A stretch of DNA of 64,000 nucleotides from Ampullaceana balthica (taxonomy: Eukaryota > Mollusca > Gastropoda > Lymnaeidae), in assembly GCA_944989445.1 (NCBI GenBank), contig CALYLW010000994.1, forward strand, positions 513,163-577,162. The letters are read 5' to 3'. Below the pieces are notes generated by a model. That model was not told where the DNA came from. It saw only the letters and a list, made by a program, of their open reading frames with translations, and did no database searches. Every line of letters begins with the position of its first letter. The first letter of the stretch is position 1. A program made the position numbers and the translations under genes. This document shows, piece by piece, positions 13,308 to 24,200 of the stretch.

Positions 13308-13312
<5 letters not shown>
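10082..13312 (+). mobile_element. Helitron-like element D with internal satellite-like units
   Basis: It starts TCTTCTTCTATACT followed by AAAGGCAAAGCCCTGATTGAC, a common Helitron 5' end, and finishes with the GC-rich AGCATAGCGCGGG, then TATTTTG and CTAG ahead of a TA microsatellite. Inside are many diverged units pairing GTGTAGGTAGAAGCATGAAACTTTGG with GGGGGCCGGGGGCCCAAATG. There is no helicase or Rep ORF. Confidence 0.72.
10140..12420. repeat. Diverged tandem units inside Helitron-like element D
   Basis: About fifteen repeats spaced roughly 150-185 bp apart. Each has CCCGTGTAGGTAGAAGCATGAAAC, then TTGTTGAGTAC, then GGGGCCGGGGGCCC and TTTTTTCTTATATG. Neighbouring units alternate between two subtypes, marked by AACAGGC and by CTCACGACGA. 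Short minus-strand reading frames here repeat FGPPAP-like peptides and are not genes. Confidence 0.8.
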
Positions 13313-13375
<63 letters not shown>

Positions 13376-13376
13376 T
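13309..13376. repeat. TA then CA dinucleotide microsatellite
   Basis: (TA)n to about 13360, then (CA)n to 13376, at the junction between the Helitron-like element and the hAT element. The CA end supplies the 8-bp target duplication of the hAT insertion. Confidence 0.9.
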
Positions 13377-13680
13377 CAGTGTCGTCACTAGGGGGGGCGA
13401 GGGGGGCGGGCCGCCCCGGGTGACATCCATCAGGGGGATGACACCCCAGCTTAAAATTTTAATATGTACGATTTTGATGTCAGAAAAAAAGAAGGCATTT
13501 TTTTTCATTTAGAAAGAAATTAAGAAAGAAATACAATGAAATACGTTAAACGCCAAAACTTTTATTTAAAAAATATCAGTTAACTTGCAATAATAAAACA
13601 GTCCCAACACACAAATAACTTTAAAACAAATTAGGAAAAAAAAGAAAAGAAACAGTTTCAGAAGAGAGATCTTTAAAAAA

Positions 13681-14060
13681 ATGCTTGACATGAAAGAGCC
13701 AGTATCTTATGTTTTAAAAGATATAAAGCCATTCGGGCTTGGACACACCAACAGCATGGACGAAACCCACCTCACGACTCCCTCCACCACAGTGGGCACG
13801 TGTTTTGAGTCTTGCATTGGGCTACTTCCTTTTCCTTACCCTGTGCCTGCGTCTGGAGAATAACTTTTTAAAGAGTTCTGAAAATTGGACTAATTCTGAA
13901 GGTAACCAGTCTTCAAAATCGCTTGAATATTCTTCCAATAACTTGGCTGCTGCCCATCGGATGGCGAAATTGCTGAGCTCAGTTAGGTTTGTAAGAAAGC
14001 CAAATGTCTCATGGATGTATTTATATGCGCCTAACCGATGTTGTAGGGTTTAAGAAAGTT
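13681..14060 (-). pseudogene. Probable hAT transposase C-terminal remnant
   Basis: Read on the minus strand, this stretch contains a peptide like FAIRWAAAKLLEEYSSDFED, plausible for the helical part of a DUF4371-type hAT transposase but too degraded to be sure. Its place in the hAT element downstream of the better-preserved core supports the reading. It has stops and no intact start. Confidence 0.4.
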
Positions 14061-14379
14061 TGTCAATGATTACCAGAAATACCTCAACCTTGAAACTTTG
14101 TCTGACGCTTTCATTTTAAAAAATTATTTAATAGCATTGAAGATTGTTTATACTCTTTTTTTTTACCACGGACTTGTCCTTTCCTTCGTCTTCATAGTAA
14201 TCAAATTAAGAATGCTGTCTTTTAAGAAACTGAAATTTAAAGTAAAATAGCGACTTCCAGCTGTTCAAGTTCCTTTAGAAATCCCTTTGCTTCAAGTCGA
14301 CAGTAAAGAGGCTGATTTTCGTTTGTTGCTAATTCTTCAGTGCTGCAGGCAGCAATACTCTCGTGGTATGAGTTATTAA

Positions 14380-14700
14380 CAACGTTACAGCATCATGACG
14401 GGCTGACTATTTTATGTCAGACAAGGCTTTGTTAACATGCATCAAATTCATGTGTTTTTGAAGTACTTGTCAACGATGAGTAGATGCAGCAAGCCGGGTA
14501 TAAAGATTTTGCAGAAGACAAACAAATCTGACTGCAGCAGGACAACCTGCTGCATGACTTTTCCCAACCAAATTTAAGGGAATGAGCTTTGCACGGCACA
14601 TAATGAGCAACACTGCACTTCTCATAAAGAATAGCCTGGTTTCCGTTATAATTCCTACTCATATTTCCCGCATTGCCGTATGATTGTCCAAGGCATTTTC
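14380..14700 (-). pseudogene. DUF4371/ZMYM1-like hAT transposase core remnant
   Basis: The minus-strand translation contains MSRNYNGNQAILYEKCSVA followed by HYVPCKAHSLKF, matching the family block usually written as NMSGKYNGxQAxI...AxYxPCxAHSLNLV, then a decayed FFxxLQxLYxFFSAST region (SAKSLYPACCIYSSLTST). The expected G-Q-x-Y-D-N-A motif just upstream appears as a broken YGNAGNMS. It lies in the TIR-bounded hAT element in the right orientation. It is a pseudogene. Confidence 0.72.
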
Positions 14701-14827
14701 AGGGATTCATACAAAAATTTGCCTGCATCTTTATTATACACTATAATTTATTATAAGTTTGGTATACCTTAAATTATTGGGGGCTCCTAGCTTTAGCCCG
14801 TTCAGCCGTTTTTTTAAAATCCGCAAT

Positions 14828-15221
14828 AGGGGGATGGGGTCACTCGTCTTTGACGATGTGTGACAAGGGGGAGGGTGTTTTTAAAAAATGTGACGTGACA
14901 TCAAAAGACGCACTACTTTAAATAAAAGTTCTCCTCAAATATTTGATTGTTTACTATTTATTTAATTGCGTTTTCAGTGGCTTCACGCTTGTTACGACAA
15001 TAGAGTGGAGACTTACACTAAATACACATTTAAATGACAAAAAATAATTTGCAACATGCTAATTTTTATTGAGAAAATACGGCTTGGGGTGGGGGGGGGC
15101 TATCAAGGCTTTGTGACGTCATATCGTAAAAAAAATAACTTTGTGACAAAGTATGACGCTGGGGGAGGGTGGGGTAAAAATCGGTAACCTCACGTGACGT
15201 CTTTTATGGACGACCCCTTCG
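14828..15221. mobile_element. Nested short copy of the TAA-type element
   Basis: Its right edge reads ACGTCTTTTATGGACGACCCC, the reverse complement of the GGGGCCGTCCATAAATGACG terminus at 44574. Its left part (GACGATGTGTGACAAGGGGG, then GTGACGTGACATCAAAAG) matches the subterminal region of that element at about 46142-46215. It lies inside the hAT element, so it inserted later. Exact ends are unclear. Confidence 0.55.
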
Positions 15222-15289
15222 GTCGTGAAGGGGTGACACAATGAGCTACCGCCCAGGGTGACACCAACCCTAGTGACGCCTCTGTACAC

Positions 15290-15303
15290 ACTCACACACA
15301 CAC

Positions 15304-15340
<37 letters not shown>

Positions 15341-15365
15341 TATTATATATATATGTATATATATT
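15290..15365. repeat. CA and TA microsatellite
   Basis: (CA)n then (TA)n between the hAT element and the next element. Confidence 0.85.
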
Positions 15366-16010
15366 AGGGCTGCGGAATTTAAAGATTATTTACTAGATTA
15401 ATCGTTATACATTTTATCAATTAAATATCGATTAAAATAATTTTAATCGATAAAAGTTCGAATAAAATTTAAGAGAATATTTAGAATATTTTTTTTCAAT
15501 TTTTTGAAAAAAAATTATTATTAATAATTATTAATAATTTTTATGTTTTTTAACGTACAAACTTCTGCCGCTTATTATTATAATTTATTAATTTATATAT
15601 ACGTGCAGATGTAAACAAAAAATGGCGAATAATGACAGCTTATTGTTAAAATTAAGAATATAAACAAAGATTTGAGCAAACATTTAGTTTTTAAGCTAAC
15701 TGCGGATGGCAAAGTAGAAGATGGTGAAAAAAGTTCAATGTGTTTACTGCGTAAACAATTCGCTTTTAGGGGAACAAATACATGGCTGAGGTACCACCTT
15801 CAGCACAAACATATTAGACAGGGGAAATAACTAAATAAAACAAAAAATGTCAATTACTTGTTTTTGTTACTTCCCTTGAGATGCTCGGTTTAATGACGTA
15901 ATAAATTTTAACTTTTGACTTTAATCGAAATTTACGATTAATTCATGAAATTAACGGTTAATTTTTCAAAAGTTAAAGATTAAATTTCAATTAATCGTTA
16001 CCAGCCCTCA
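15366..16010 (+). mobile_element. Short hAT-like element with BED-finger remnant
   Basis: Ends are AGGGCTGCGGAATTTAAAG on the left and, in reverse complement, AGGGCTGGTAACGATTAATTG on the right. Both lead into AT-rich TTAATCG-type subterminal repeats, a style common in hAT elements. Only the N-terminal BED finger of a transposase remains. I could not define a clear target duplication. Confidence 0.6.
15666..15830 (+). pseudogene. BED-type zinc-finger fragment of a hAT transposase
   Basis: Open frame ending in TAA at 15828. It contains KLTADGKVEDGEKSSMC, then LLRK, then FAFRGTNTWLRYHLQHKH. This follows the BED finger layout (V/F-x-K...C-x2-C...G-T-x-x-L-x-x-H-L-x-x-x-H), but the second Cys is Arg. 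The catalytic domain is absent. It lies centrally in the TIR-bounded element. Confidence 0.6.
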
Positions 16011-16025
16011 TAAATATATATATAC

Positions 16026-16274
16026 ACTAGTGTATTACCCGTCAAAAATGACGGAAGTTTTCAAAATTGATAAATGTCAGTTTTTGTAATTGTCCCTTTT
16101 GCTTGAAAGCCACATAGTAAATAATCAGACAATGTAGAGACCAAGAGAGAAAAGTTAAATCTCTTTTCCATATTGAACAATTTTATGCGGACGTTTGAAA
16201 ATGGTGAGGTTTTCCCTTTGTTGTTGTTTTTTTTAGCAATGCAAGGCTTTTTTTTAGTGGTGCGATTTCTAAAA
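16026..16274 (+). mobile_element. Fragment related to Helitron-like element C
   Basis: ATTGTCCCTTTTGC, AATAATCAGA, the AATGTAGAGAC block and GAACAATTTTATGCGGACGTT match 7847-7950 of element C with moderate divergence. It starts after a short TA stretch and is cut by the CACTA-like element at 16275. Confidence 0.6.
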
Positions 16275-16518
16275 CACTATGTAACACAATTTTTGTTCCT
16301 GGCTTCTAAGTGTTATATTTCATTTGCTTATGTATAAAGAATGTGAAAAAATGACTTCATTAAGCACTAACTTTGCTTTCTCAAAAGCAACTGGACAAAG
16401 AAAACTATTCTGGGGTGAAAATAGAACGATTTTTTTTTCATTTTCGTCATTATGATCAGATTAAAACAAAAATTGCACAAGGAATAGACAAACACAGTCG
16501 GAAACCACCCAATAAGGT

Positions 16519-16863
16519 TCATAAATGTGTAGATTTTCTAGAATCACTCTCTCGAAGTAGCCCCCAAATGTAGTTCCCCATCATATTTTCGATATACTGT
16601 CCTTGGTAACGACGTTCAAAGTCCAATATATCTTGATGAAAGCGCTTGCCTTGCTCCTCGGAGTAAGCGCCCATGTTCTCCTTGAATTTGTCGAGATGCG
16701 AATCAAGGATATGGACTTTCAGAGACATTCTGCATCCCATTTTGGCGTAATTCTTTCTGAGAGTCTGCATCAACTCCACATAGTTTTCAGCTTTGTGATT
16801 AACTAGGAAGCCCTGAACAACTGCAATGAAAATGCCCCAAGCCGCTCTCTCCGTCCTGTTCAA
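16519..16863 (-). pseudogene. CACTA-like element protein, C-terminal part (copy 1)
   Basis: Encodes NRTERAAWGIFIAVVQGFL and, further on, MGCRMSLKVHILDSHLDKF, YSEEQGKRFHQDILDFERRY and NYIWGLLRESD. I know this region from very abundant, functionally unannotated proteins in invertebrate genomes. The matching parts of copies 2 and 3 lie in TIR-bounded elements, so I read it as the transposon's own protein. The frame opens inside a longer ancestral ORF; upstream sequence is shifted. Confidence 0.65.
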
Positions 16864-16991
16864 CAGCTTTGCAAAATCCTCATATTATATGATCGTCTTG
16901 ATCTGTGATCCGACGAATATACCAGCCCTGACCTTAGCCTCGGACAGCTTTTGAAAAAGATCTTGGAGGTATTGAAATGCTGCTGACTCCT

Positions 16992-17279
16992 CTTCTTATC
17001 TTATCTATACAGACGCTCCTTCTATGCAGAAGATAGTTGCGTCCACAGACCATGACAGATGATCTGTTGGCAAGTGATGCAGCATTCACAGGCCACGGCT
17101 TTGTGGGTTCCACGCATTACCCAGCCGCCTAACTACATGTAGTGTTAGGTACCCATTCGGAGCGGGGTGACTCAGGGACGCCCTAGGCCCCGGGAACAAA
17201 CCCTTGCCTTCACACGGATTCGAACCCGTGACCATCGGTACGACAGTCCAGTGCGCTGCCACTCGACCACCGCGTCCCC
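16992..17279 (-). mobile_element. tRNA-derived SINE with a LINE-like tail
   Basis: On the minus strand it begins GGGGACGCGGTGG and carries a pol III A box TGGTCGAGTGG (17259-17269) and B box GGTTCGAATCC (17216-17226). A tRNA-unrelated body follows, with a tail matching the 3' end of the LINE at 28205-28255 (TATCTTCTGCATAGAAGGAG, then AGATAAGATAAG). It is flanked by GACTCCT at 16985-16991 and 17280-17286. The homologous place in copy 3 (about 37776-37790) is uninterrupted. Confidence 0.85.
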
Positions 17280-17528
17280 GACTCCTTGTCAAGAGCAGAG
17301 ACTGATTGCTTAATGAGGGTATAACTTGATGTGAAGCAGTGGCATAAGCACTTTATGAGGTTCCTACTTCACATTGCACATTGGTCCGTTGTGGCCAGTC
17401 CTTTGTGCGATAATGCGTCTTAGTGTCAAGTTGGAGAATCTTTGATGCCGCTGCCTCTGATCCATGACTTGTACGCTATCATCAACCAAGTTCCACTGTT
17501 TGAGCCTGGATATCAGAAGCTCAGCATA

Positions 17529-17814
17529 CTATTTCGTAAGCCCGAGGTCCCTATTTAAATCGTTAACGTCTTTCTGGTTAGGGAAGTACAGCTTTCTATC
17601 CCCAAACTTCATCTGCGGAATCGTAGTCCATATCTCCAGTATCTGCCTCGCTATCTGACTTGCTGCTGTCTCCTGAAGATGGCCGATGCCACCTAGGAGG
17701 AGTCGGAACTGGCAGATCAGGGCTGTGTGGTACTGGGCCGATGGAAGAAGGTACGTCAGGATAAACGATTTGTGGGGCATTTTTGCCGATGCGACGATTT
17801 TTTGGGTTTACCAT
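17529..17814 (-). pseudogene. CACTA-like element protein, middle part (copy 1)
   Basis: Two overlapping minus-strand frames together give a Pro-rich linker (PQIVYPDVPSSIGPVPHSPD, LPVPTPPRWHRPSSGDSSKS) and then a conserved block (FPNQKDVNDLNRDLGLTK). The same order occurs in copy 3 (38478-38675) and copy 2 (26863-27447). The frame change shows decay. Confidence 0.6.
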
Positions 17815-18060
17815 GCAGAAGTAGCAGTTGCATTAGTTGTCCTTCGGCTATCGCCAAAATCGAGAGATAGCAAACTTCATGGCTAGCTTCTCTCCTCTGT
17901 ATCAACCTGTAACATAGCACATAATAATACATAAGAATTATAATAATTTGAGGGCAGGAAATTTCAAAATATGGATCGATTTCAAGATAGAACGTATTTG
18001 CCTACAGTACACGATTTATGACAAAACTTTGTAAATTACAACTCTTTGAAATAAACTAGA

Positions 18061-18363
18061 TCAAAAGCATTGATATTTTATAAAAAAATAAATTAAAACA
18101 CATCTAAGCGAGAAGCAACTGTTCAGTTTACCTTCAAGTGTTTTTTTGCAATATTCGCATGTGAAATGCGTTGCCCAAGATTTGTCTTGGTCCATGACCG
18201 GCACGCCGAAGTATGCCTTGTAGGCCTCGCACATTATACGACTTGCTTCCACGGAATACTTTTTCGCTCTTGTCTTTATGAATTGTCCACACACGTAGCA
18301 GAATGAATCGGTTGGATGCAAACAACCTCTTGATGCCATATCAAATAAATAACTTCTCTTCAA
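18061..18363 (-). pseudogene. CACTA-like element protein, N-terminal zinc-finger exon (copy 1)
   Basis: Encodes MASRGCLHPTDSFCYVCGQF, then SYNV/SRIMCEAYKAYFGVP, and HFTCEYCKKTLEG. Two Cys-x2-Cys pairs (FCYVC and CEYC) and a His suggest a zinc-binding N-terminus. It parallels 28287-28544 in copy 2. The reading continues past a likely splice site (GTAAAC after the Glu-Gly codons on the minus strand). Confidence 0.6.
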
Positions 18364-18809
18364 CTACGAATCGTCATCCTTTCAGTCTGCAATAACACGA
18401 ATTGGAATCTTGGTTCGAGACACCTGTTCTTTTATACTTGTACAGCCACGTTTAAGAACGGTCTAGAATATTCTGAGAGTTTCTCGAAATTTCTGTAAGT
18501 TTCTTTAACGTTCTAGAGTGTTCAGGAGAATTATAGAAACATCAAGACAAATCTAGCATTTCAGGGAGGAAGCTCGGCATTGAAAGCAAATAGATAATTT
18601 TCTCGAAAACACTCGATTTTCTAAATTTCAATGTCCCGGTCACAGAAGCAAAGTTTTTCTGGAATAACAGCGATTTCCTTTATGTTCTAGCCCTAACGGG
18701 TTAGGAAAACACACTTTCAACCCAGGAACAGAAAAAAGTGAAAATTTGTTACATTGTGAAATCTAGCGTTACGATCGGACATAGCAGAGTATATATTTTG
18801 ATTGTTTGG

Positions 18810-19213
18810 CTTCCTTATGTCTCGTGAGACGACGGAATTTTCTGTGCTCCTGTGGGATTTACGCACATGACCTTGCAGCTTCTGCTGTGGCTGTACAAGC
18901 CCACTCGCGAATGGCAGCCTTTGCTGCACTTCTGACACTGAAAGGTAGTGCTAGTGGTTGACTGAATTGCTCTGCTTTTCCTCTTTAGGCGAGTTTCTTC
19001 TGCGACCTGTTGCAGGTTTCTTTCTCCTGCTTCTAGCCCAGCAGTCAATGCCTGTCTCCAACTGCACCTGTCCCCAGCGAGTTCCTCCCAGCTATTTATG
19101 TCAATGCCAATAGCTTTGAGGTCTCTCTTGCACACATCTTTGTAACGGAGGTGAGGCCGAAGGAGAAGGAAAACTCTGACTCCAAACCTCCGCTGCCTTG
19201 CGGCCATATTCAC
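18810..19213 (-). pseudogene. LINE ORF2 C-terminal fragment with zinc knuckle
   Basis: The minus-strand frame contains RYKDVCKRDLKAIGIDINSW, EELAGDRCSWRQALTAGL and a Cys-His finger FQCQKCSKGCHSRVGLYSHS. This is the standard C-terminus of LINE-like retrotransposons common in molluscs and flatworms (the RYKDxxKRDLK...C-x2-C...H-S-R-x-G-L-x-S-H motif). The reverse transcriptase is missing. Confidence 0.75.
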
Positions 19214-19720
19214 TCATGAGAAAGGCTAGGGGAGTAAACCTCGATCACAAATCAGGAGCCGGAATCCCGAAGGCAGTCTGGCGTTGATTACAACGTCTCT
19301 CTGGCAATTCCTGCGACGTAGTTGATACCAAGATGTACTGGCTCTGCCTCTCCCTTGGACCACTGAGCTGCGTGGAGAGAGGGAGTCTGCTGCACGGGCA
19401 ACAGCTGACTTTCCACACCACCTGCCCAGGCCTGTGCCCTGGAGAGGACACTCCAGCTTCGCCTCACAGCGTCGACACAACACGGGAAGTAGTAGTATAT
19501 TTTGATTATATATACGAATATATGTGTTATGAGAAAACCTCCAAGCTTAGGCTTCGCATCATATAAGTTTGCATGAATAAAAATGATATAATCAGGATAA
19601 TAGTAAATGCATAGTGAATTACACATAGCATAAGGTGATACTACAGCAAAGAAGTTTGAAGTTAGAAGTATTAAAAAATATTGCTGAGGATTCAGCCGGA
19701 CGTTAACTTGCGGCATTGCA
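19214..19720. other. Unassigned, possibly more LINE sequence
   Basis: Minus-strand frames are open from 19226 to 19483, but I recognise no domain in them. The GC-rich part up to about 19490 may be degraded LINE sequence upstream of the C-terminal fragment. AT-rich sequence follows. Confidence 0.3.
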
Positions 19721-19837
19721 TAGTGCGCACCAATTATGATTGCACCAATAATACAGCACAGAGCGTTAAAAATTAATTATATGACTGTAATGTGATCCAC
19801 ATCAAGGATATCTGTGATTTGAAGCAGTTTAAGCTTC

Positions 19838-20375
19838 ATTGATGATTATGACTTGTCAGTTTGTTCGCCCATTTGTCCATACATTATTAACACAACATTA
19901 CCAAAACATGTAAAAAATAAAATGTAAATTTTACACATGTTAATAACAAAGAACTATTCATTTGGCATGAAACGTAGTAATCAAAGTTTGTCACAGGATA
20001 ACAGAAAAGATTAAATTATCAACTGTTAATCATATTTACAATTTAATATAAATGTGTTAGTAATTCACATAAACGTTTTTATTATTGTCAAGTCAGCACC
20101 TTTTTAAGATCAATCATGACTTGTCAGTTTATGCACCCATTGGTCCATACATTATTACCTTTACATTATCAAAAACATGTAAATAAAAAATTGTAGCTAT
20201 TTACAAATATGAATAACAAAGAACTATTTATTTTGCATGAAACCTTTGAAGTAATATGTTAATCACTGGATAAAAGAAAATATTAAAGTATCAACAGGTA
20301 ATCGTATATAAAATTTAATATACACGTTTTAGGAATTCTAATAAACGTTTTCATTATTGTCAAGTCAGCAACCCT
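19838..20375. repeat. Two diverged tandem copies of a ~265-bp unit
   Basis: ATGACTTGTCAGTTTxTxCxCCCAT, GTCCATACATTATTA, AATAACAAAGAACTATT and AAACGTTTTxATTATTGTCAAG recur in the same order about 265 bp apart. The pair sits about 0.8-1.3 kb upstream of the cadherin gene start and is non-coding. The remaining stretch to 20990 shows nothing I can name. Confidence 0.7.
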
Positions 20376-21000
20376 TCCAGTTCTATATTAAAAGCAAAGA
20401 TTTTTTTATTCCAAATTAGTCTAAGACTATTAAAATATTACATGTAAATAACAATCAAACAAAAACTATTGCGGGGAGGAGTCCGATTTTTACATATGTT
20501 ATTTTTTTAAACGTACAAATATGCAATCTCAAAGTGTATAAAAGAAAAACAAACGCTAAACTGAAGCATAAAATGACAAATTTCATTTGCAATAATAAAT
20601 AATGGCTTTGTAGTTCAAAACGCATCGAAACTTGACAACCAAACGACAACCAATTGTAAATTTCATAAACCGAAAAACGAATGTTATATATTAATATAGA
20701 AAATTAAATTTATAATTACGTACGTTATATTGACATCGACACATACACAAAAATGGACATTTAATACAAAAAATAATAATAATATTAATCAAATAAAACA
20801 TGGCTCTTTTTTTATTTCGTACCCTTCACACATTAATAAAAGCTCAAATAATGACTTCACGTCACAATATTTTATGACTAGAAACATATTTTGTTAATCT
20901 CGACTGCAACATTTTTACTCCTATATTTTCATATTTCATCGGGAGTTACCTCGCATAGCGTCACGGACAGACACTACGTGACAGATTAAAAACTATGTTA

Positions 21001-21004
<4 letters not shown>

Positions 21005-21052
<48 letters not shown>
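21005..21052. repeat. TA microsatellite upstream of the gene start
   Basis: Alternating TA immediately 5' of the first coding exon. Confidence 0.9.
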
Positions 21053-21055
<3 letters not shown>

Positions 21056-21102
21056 CATATCTGTTTCCTATGTCCTATGGTTTACATTACAGATCTGGTC
21101 AA

Positions 21103-21214
21103 ATGTTGACAAAGCCAAACATCATGGCAGACAAGGAAGCTCAACTCTCAAGGCTTAACATAATCGTCATTGGACTTTTGCTGGCTTGCATCAAGTCAAC
21201 TGCTTCACAGAATG
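21103..21214 (+). CDS. Cadherin gene exon 1: signal peptide
   Basis: Two in-frame ATGs, 21103 and 21124. I prefer 21124, which gives a charged MADKEAQLSR followed by the hydrophobic core LNIIVIGLLLACI, a good secretion signal; the upstream ATG would add seven residues. The exon ends AATG|GTCAGA after one base of a codon, which joins exactly with exon 2. An upstream non-coding exon is possible, since TTTACATTACAG at 21080-21092 could be an acceptor. Confidence 0.75.
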
Positions 21215-24200
21215 GTCAGAGTTGATTAATTGAAGACTATACAATTTTGGTAGTATATGGTTAGCTATCACATACTAATTCCTGCTCACACTCCACCCAC
21301 CCATACACACATAACACTACACACATAACACTACACACATAACATATGTTTGTAAGATTTATAGACACCACCACTTTAAAAATTTGTTTTTAAAAATCAA
21401 AATAATGTCAGCTTACAATGTGTTTGTTGTCACAGTCAATGGAAACTTTCAAGATCCTCAGTTCCAGATTCCTTCAGGTGGAAATTCTTATTCAGCTACC
21501 ACTGAAGTCTTGGAGAATATCAAATTTAATGACACTGTCTTAACAGTGACAGCCACTGATGGGGATATTGTAAGTAACCACTAATAAGTAAACATTTTAT
21601 CAAAACAAACATTTTTCCTATCCATGTTATTTAATTGTTATTGGCTCCTAATCTTATTGATCAAGATTTGACTACTGCTCTCTAAAAACTTAACAAGGAT
21701 CAATCAAGTCACAATGTTATCAAATATGCTATTTTGAAAGGGTGACGCTGGTAAGGTTAGCTACTTCCTTGTGGGCAACACCCAGGCAGCAATGTATTTT
21801 CAAGTCAATCCTGACAATGGTGCCATTAAAATTAGGACATCACTACTTCAAGATACAGCCCTGCTATACATTGTAGGTTCTATTTTGTTCTTATCATGTA
21901 TAGTATTTTTAATCATAAATTTCTTCCTGGTTTCATTTTGTCTGATAAAGTCTATAGTAACATCTAAGCACATTTATGGTTTCTTTCAACTTTAATATTT
22001 AAGTTTGGTGACATTTTGCTGCTTACAAATATATGTTAGATCCTTCAAGCTTGACATGTTACAAGTAAGATAAGAAAACATGAAGCCATCTATTACAATA
22101 AAAAATTAAATAGAATAGAAGATACACCTTAAAATTAAGATAATCTTATACAATAAAATTATTTATGTATAATACAATAAATTATAGCAGTTGTATGAAT
22201 GTGCTAGCGTACAACATTACTTTTTGTATATTCTTCTGTCAAAACCTCAACATGATTAAATCAATCTTTTTTGTTTCATATTGATCTCTTAAAATAACTT
22301 ATTATTTGAACTTCCACAATTAATATCTCACTTTTCTTAGTGATACTGTCACAGTTGGTTTACTGTAATCATTTTATTATGTTTGTGTCTCAGTTGTACA
22401 TCATTGCTAGAGATAACGACCCAAGCCCCAGACAGGCAGCCAACACAGCCACGGTCACTGTCAATGTCTACAGGAATACATACACACCACAGTTCAATAA
22501 CCAGCTCTGTAGTAATGTCATCAGTGAAAACTTAGCTGTGGGTCAATCTGTTACTAGTGTTACAGCAACTGATGCAGACAGACAGGTACCAACATTATAT
22601 CAGATTTTAAATAAGTACAATCAAGGAGTACATTTGTCATAGTTTTTTTTTCTTTTTTAAAATAGTTTTTTTAATAATTGTTTCAGTAACATTTAATAAA
22701 TCTACATTATTCCTACAGAATACATTTGAGACAGTTAGTTATGAGATCATTGGAGATGGAGATGCACTTGGTTTCTTCCAATTGACTAACAGATTATCTG
22801 GATTAGTCAGCCTGCGTAGTAGTTTATCTGGTACAGCAGCTACTATATTATATGTAAGTATTGAACTCATACCCAGTAGTTTATCTGGTACAGCAGCTAC
22901 TATGTACGTATTAAACTCATACCCAGTAGTTTATCTGGTACAGCAGCTACTATGTTATATGTAAGTATTGAGGTCATACCCAGTAGTTTATCTTTTACAG
23001 CAGCTACTATGTTATATGTAAGTATTGAACTCATACCCAGTAATTTATCTGGTACAGCAGCTACTATGTTATATGTAAGTATTGAGTTCATACCCAGTTG
23101 TTTATCTGGTACATCAGCTACTATGTTATATGTAAGTATTGAGTTCATACCCAGTTGTTTATCTGGTACATCAGCTACTATGTTATATGTAAGTATTGAA
23201 CTCATACCCAGTAATTTATCTGGTACAGCAGCTACTATGTTATATGTAAGTATTGAGTTCATACCCAGTAGTTTATCTCGTACAGCAGCTACTATCTGAT
23301 ATTTAAGTATTGACCTAGTACCCAGTAGTTTATCTGGTACAGTAGCTACTATGTTATATGTAAGTATTGACCTAGTACCCATTGCATTATATCAGAATAT
23401 TAAAGATTTAATTTTACTGTACTAAAATTTTCCATCTGAAACTTCTGGAAAAATTGAATTTGAAATCATATGATTTTATTTGTTCAAGACTTACATGATT
23501 TTCTTTATAAAGTACAGATTATTATGAATACTGGATGCATTGTAAAATCTAACAATAAATTACCCGTTTCTTCAAGTTGAGGATTGTTGTAAAGGATAAT
23601 GGTGAGCCTCCCAAGAGCAGCACAACAATTTGTACCATCACAGTCAATAAAAATTTGTCTCCTCCAGTCTGGGCTGGAGTCACTGACCCAAATAATCCAT
23701 CTTATGTTTTCACAATTAATGAGGATCAAACCCTTTGTGCACCTTTTGGACAACTGACTGCTACAGATGCAGATTCTCAGGTAGGATTAACTTAATAAAT
23801 ATAAATAACAATCAGTACCACTTTATTTTACCTCTTTTATTTTTCGGAACTTATGTAGATGTACCCTCCTGTAATCTAATACTGCTTTCATCTGCCAGTT
23901 GGGCTAAATTTTAACTTTCACACTCAAATAAATATTTATTTTGCTGACAAGAATAACATTAAATCACAAAACCTAGAAACTCTACAGGATAGAGGAGCAT
24001 AAATTCTAACTTGGAAATACAACACAACAATTTAATAAAAGACTCAGATTTACATAGAAATGAAAAAAAATAATTCTTATTCTATCTTACTTATCTTATC
24101 TCTTACATGCGCTCCTTCTATAAAGAAGATTATTGTGTCCTATGTTTTTCCATGGTTTTGTCAAGTCTTGCATTTTAATTAGTGACATAAATGGTGATAA

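Larger units (their letters stand above)
13377..15284 (-). mobile_element. hAT-type DNA transposon, decayed
   Basis: Terminal inverted repeats CAGTGTCGTCACTAGGG (left) and, on the reverse strand, CAGAGGCGTCACTAGGG (right). The 8 bp outside are CACACACT (13369-13376) and TACACACT (15285-15292), a 7/8 match expected of a hAT target duplication. Inside are minus-strand remnants of a DUF4371/ZMYM1-like transposase and a second, nested element near 14828-15221. Confidence 0.78.
16275..18758 (-). mobile_element. CACTA-like DNA transposon, copy 1
   Basis: Left end CACTATGTAACACAATTTTTG; the right end in reverse complement is CACAATGTAACAAATTTTC. Both then reach TGTTCCTGG. The flanks share AAA (16272-16274 and 18759-18761), a 3-bp target duplication. 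CACTA termini and 3-bp duplications are typical of the CMC/EnSpm superfamily. It carries three minus-strand coding fragments of one protein family and is interrupted by a SINE at 16992-17279. It shares long stretches with copy 3. Confidence 0.75.

Noticed and set aside
13739..14053. 104-codon plus-strand frame
   Set aside because: It is antisense to the decayed hAT transposase and shows no family resemblance.
17200..17279. A functional tRNA gene on the minus strand
   Set aside because: A and B boxes are present, but the acceptor stem does not close, the tRNA-like part continues into a LINE-tailed body, and target duplications flank the whole. It is a SINE.
19845..20990. Promoter of the cadherin gene
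   Set aside because: The region is AT-rich with a diverged duplication and a TA microsatellite. I see no initiator, TATA context or CpG feature that would let me place a start site.
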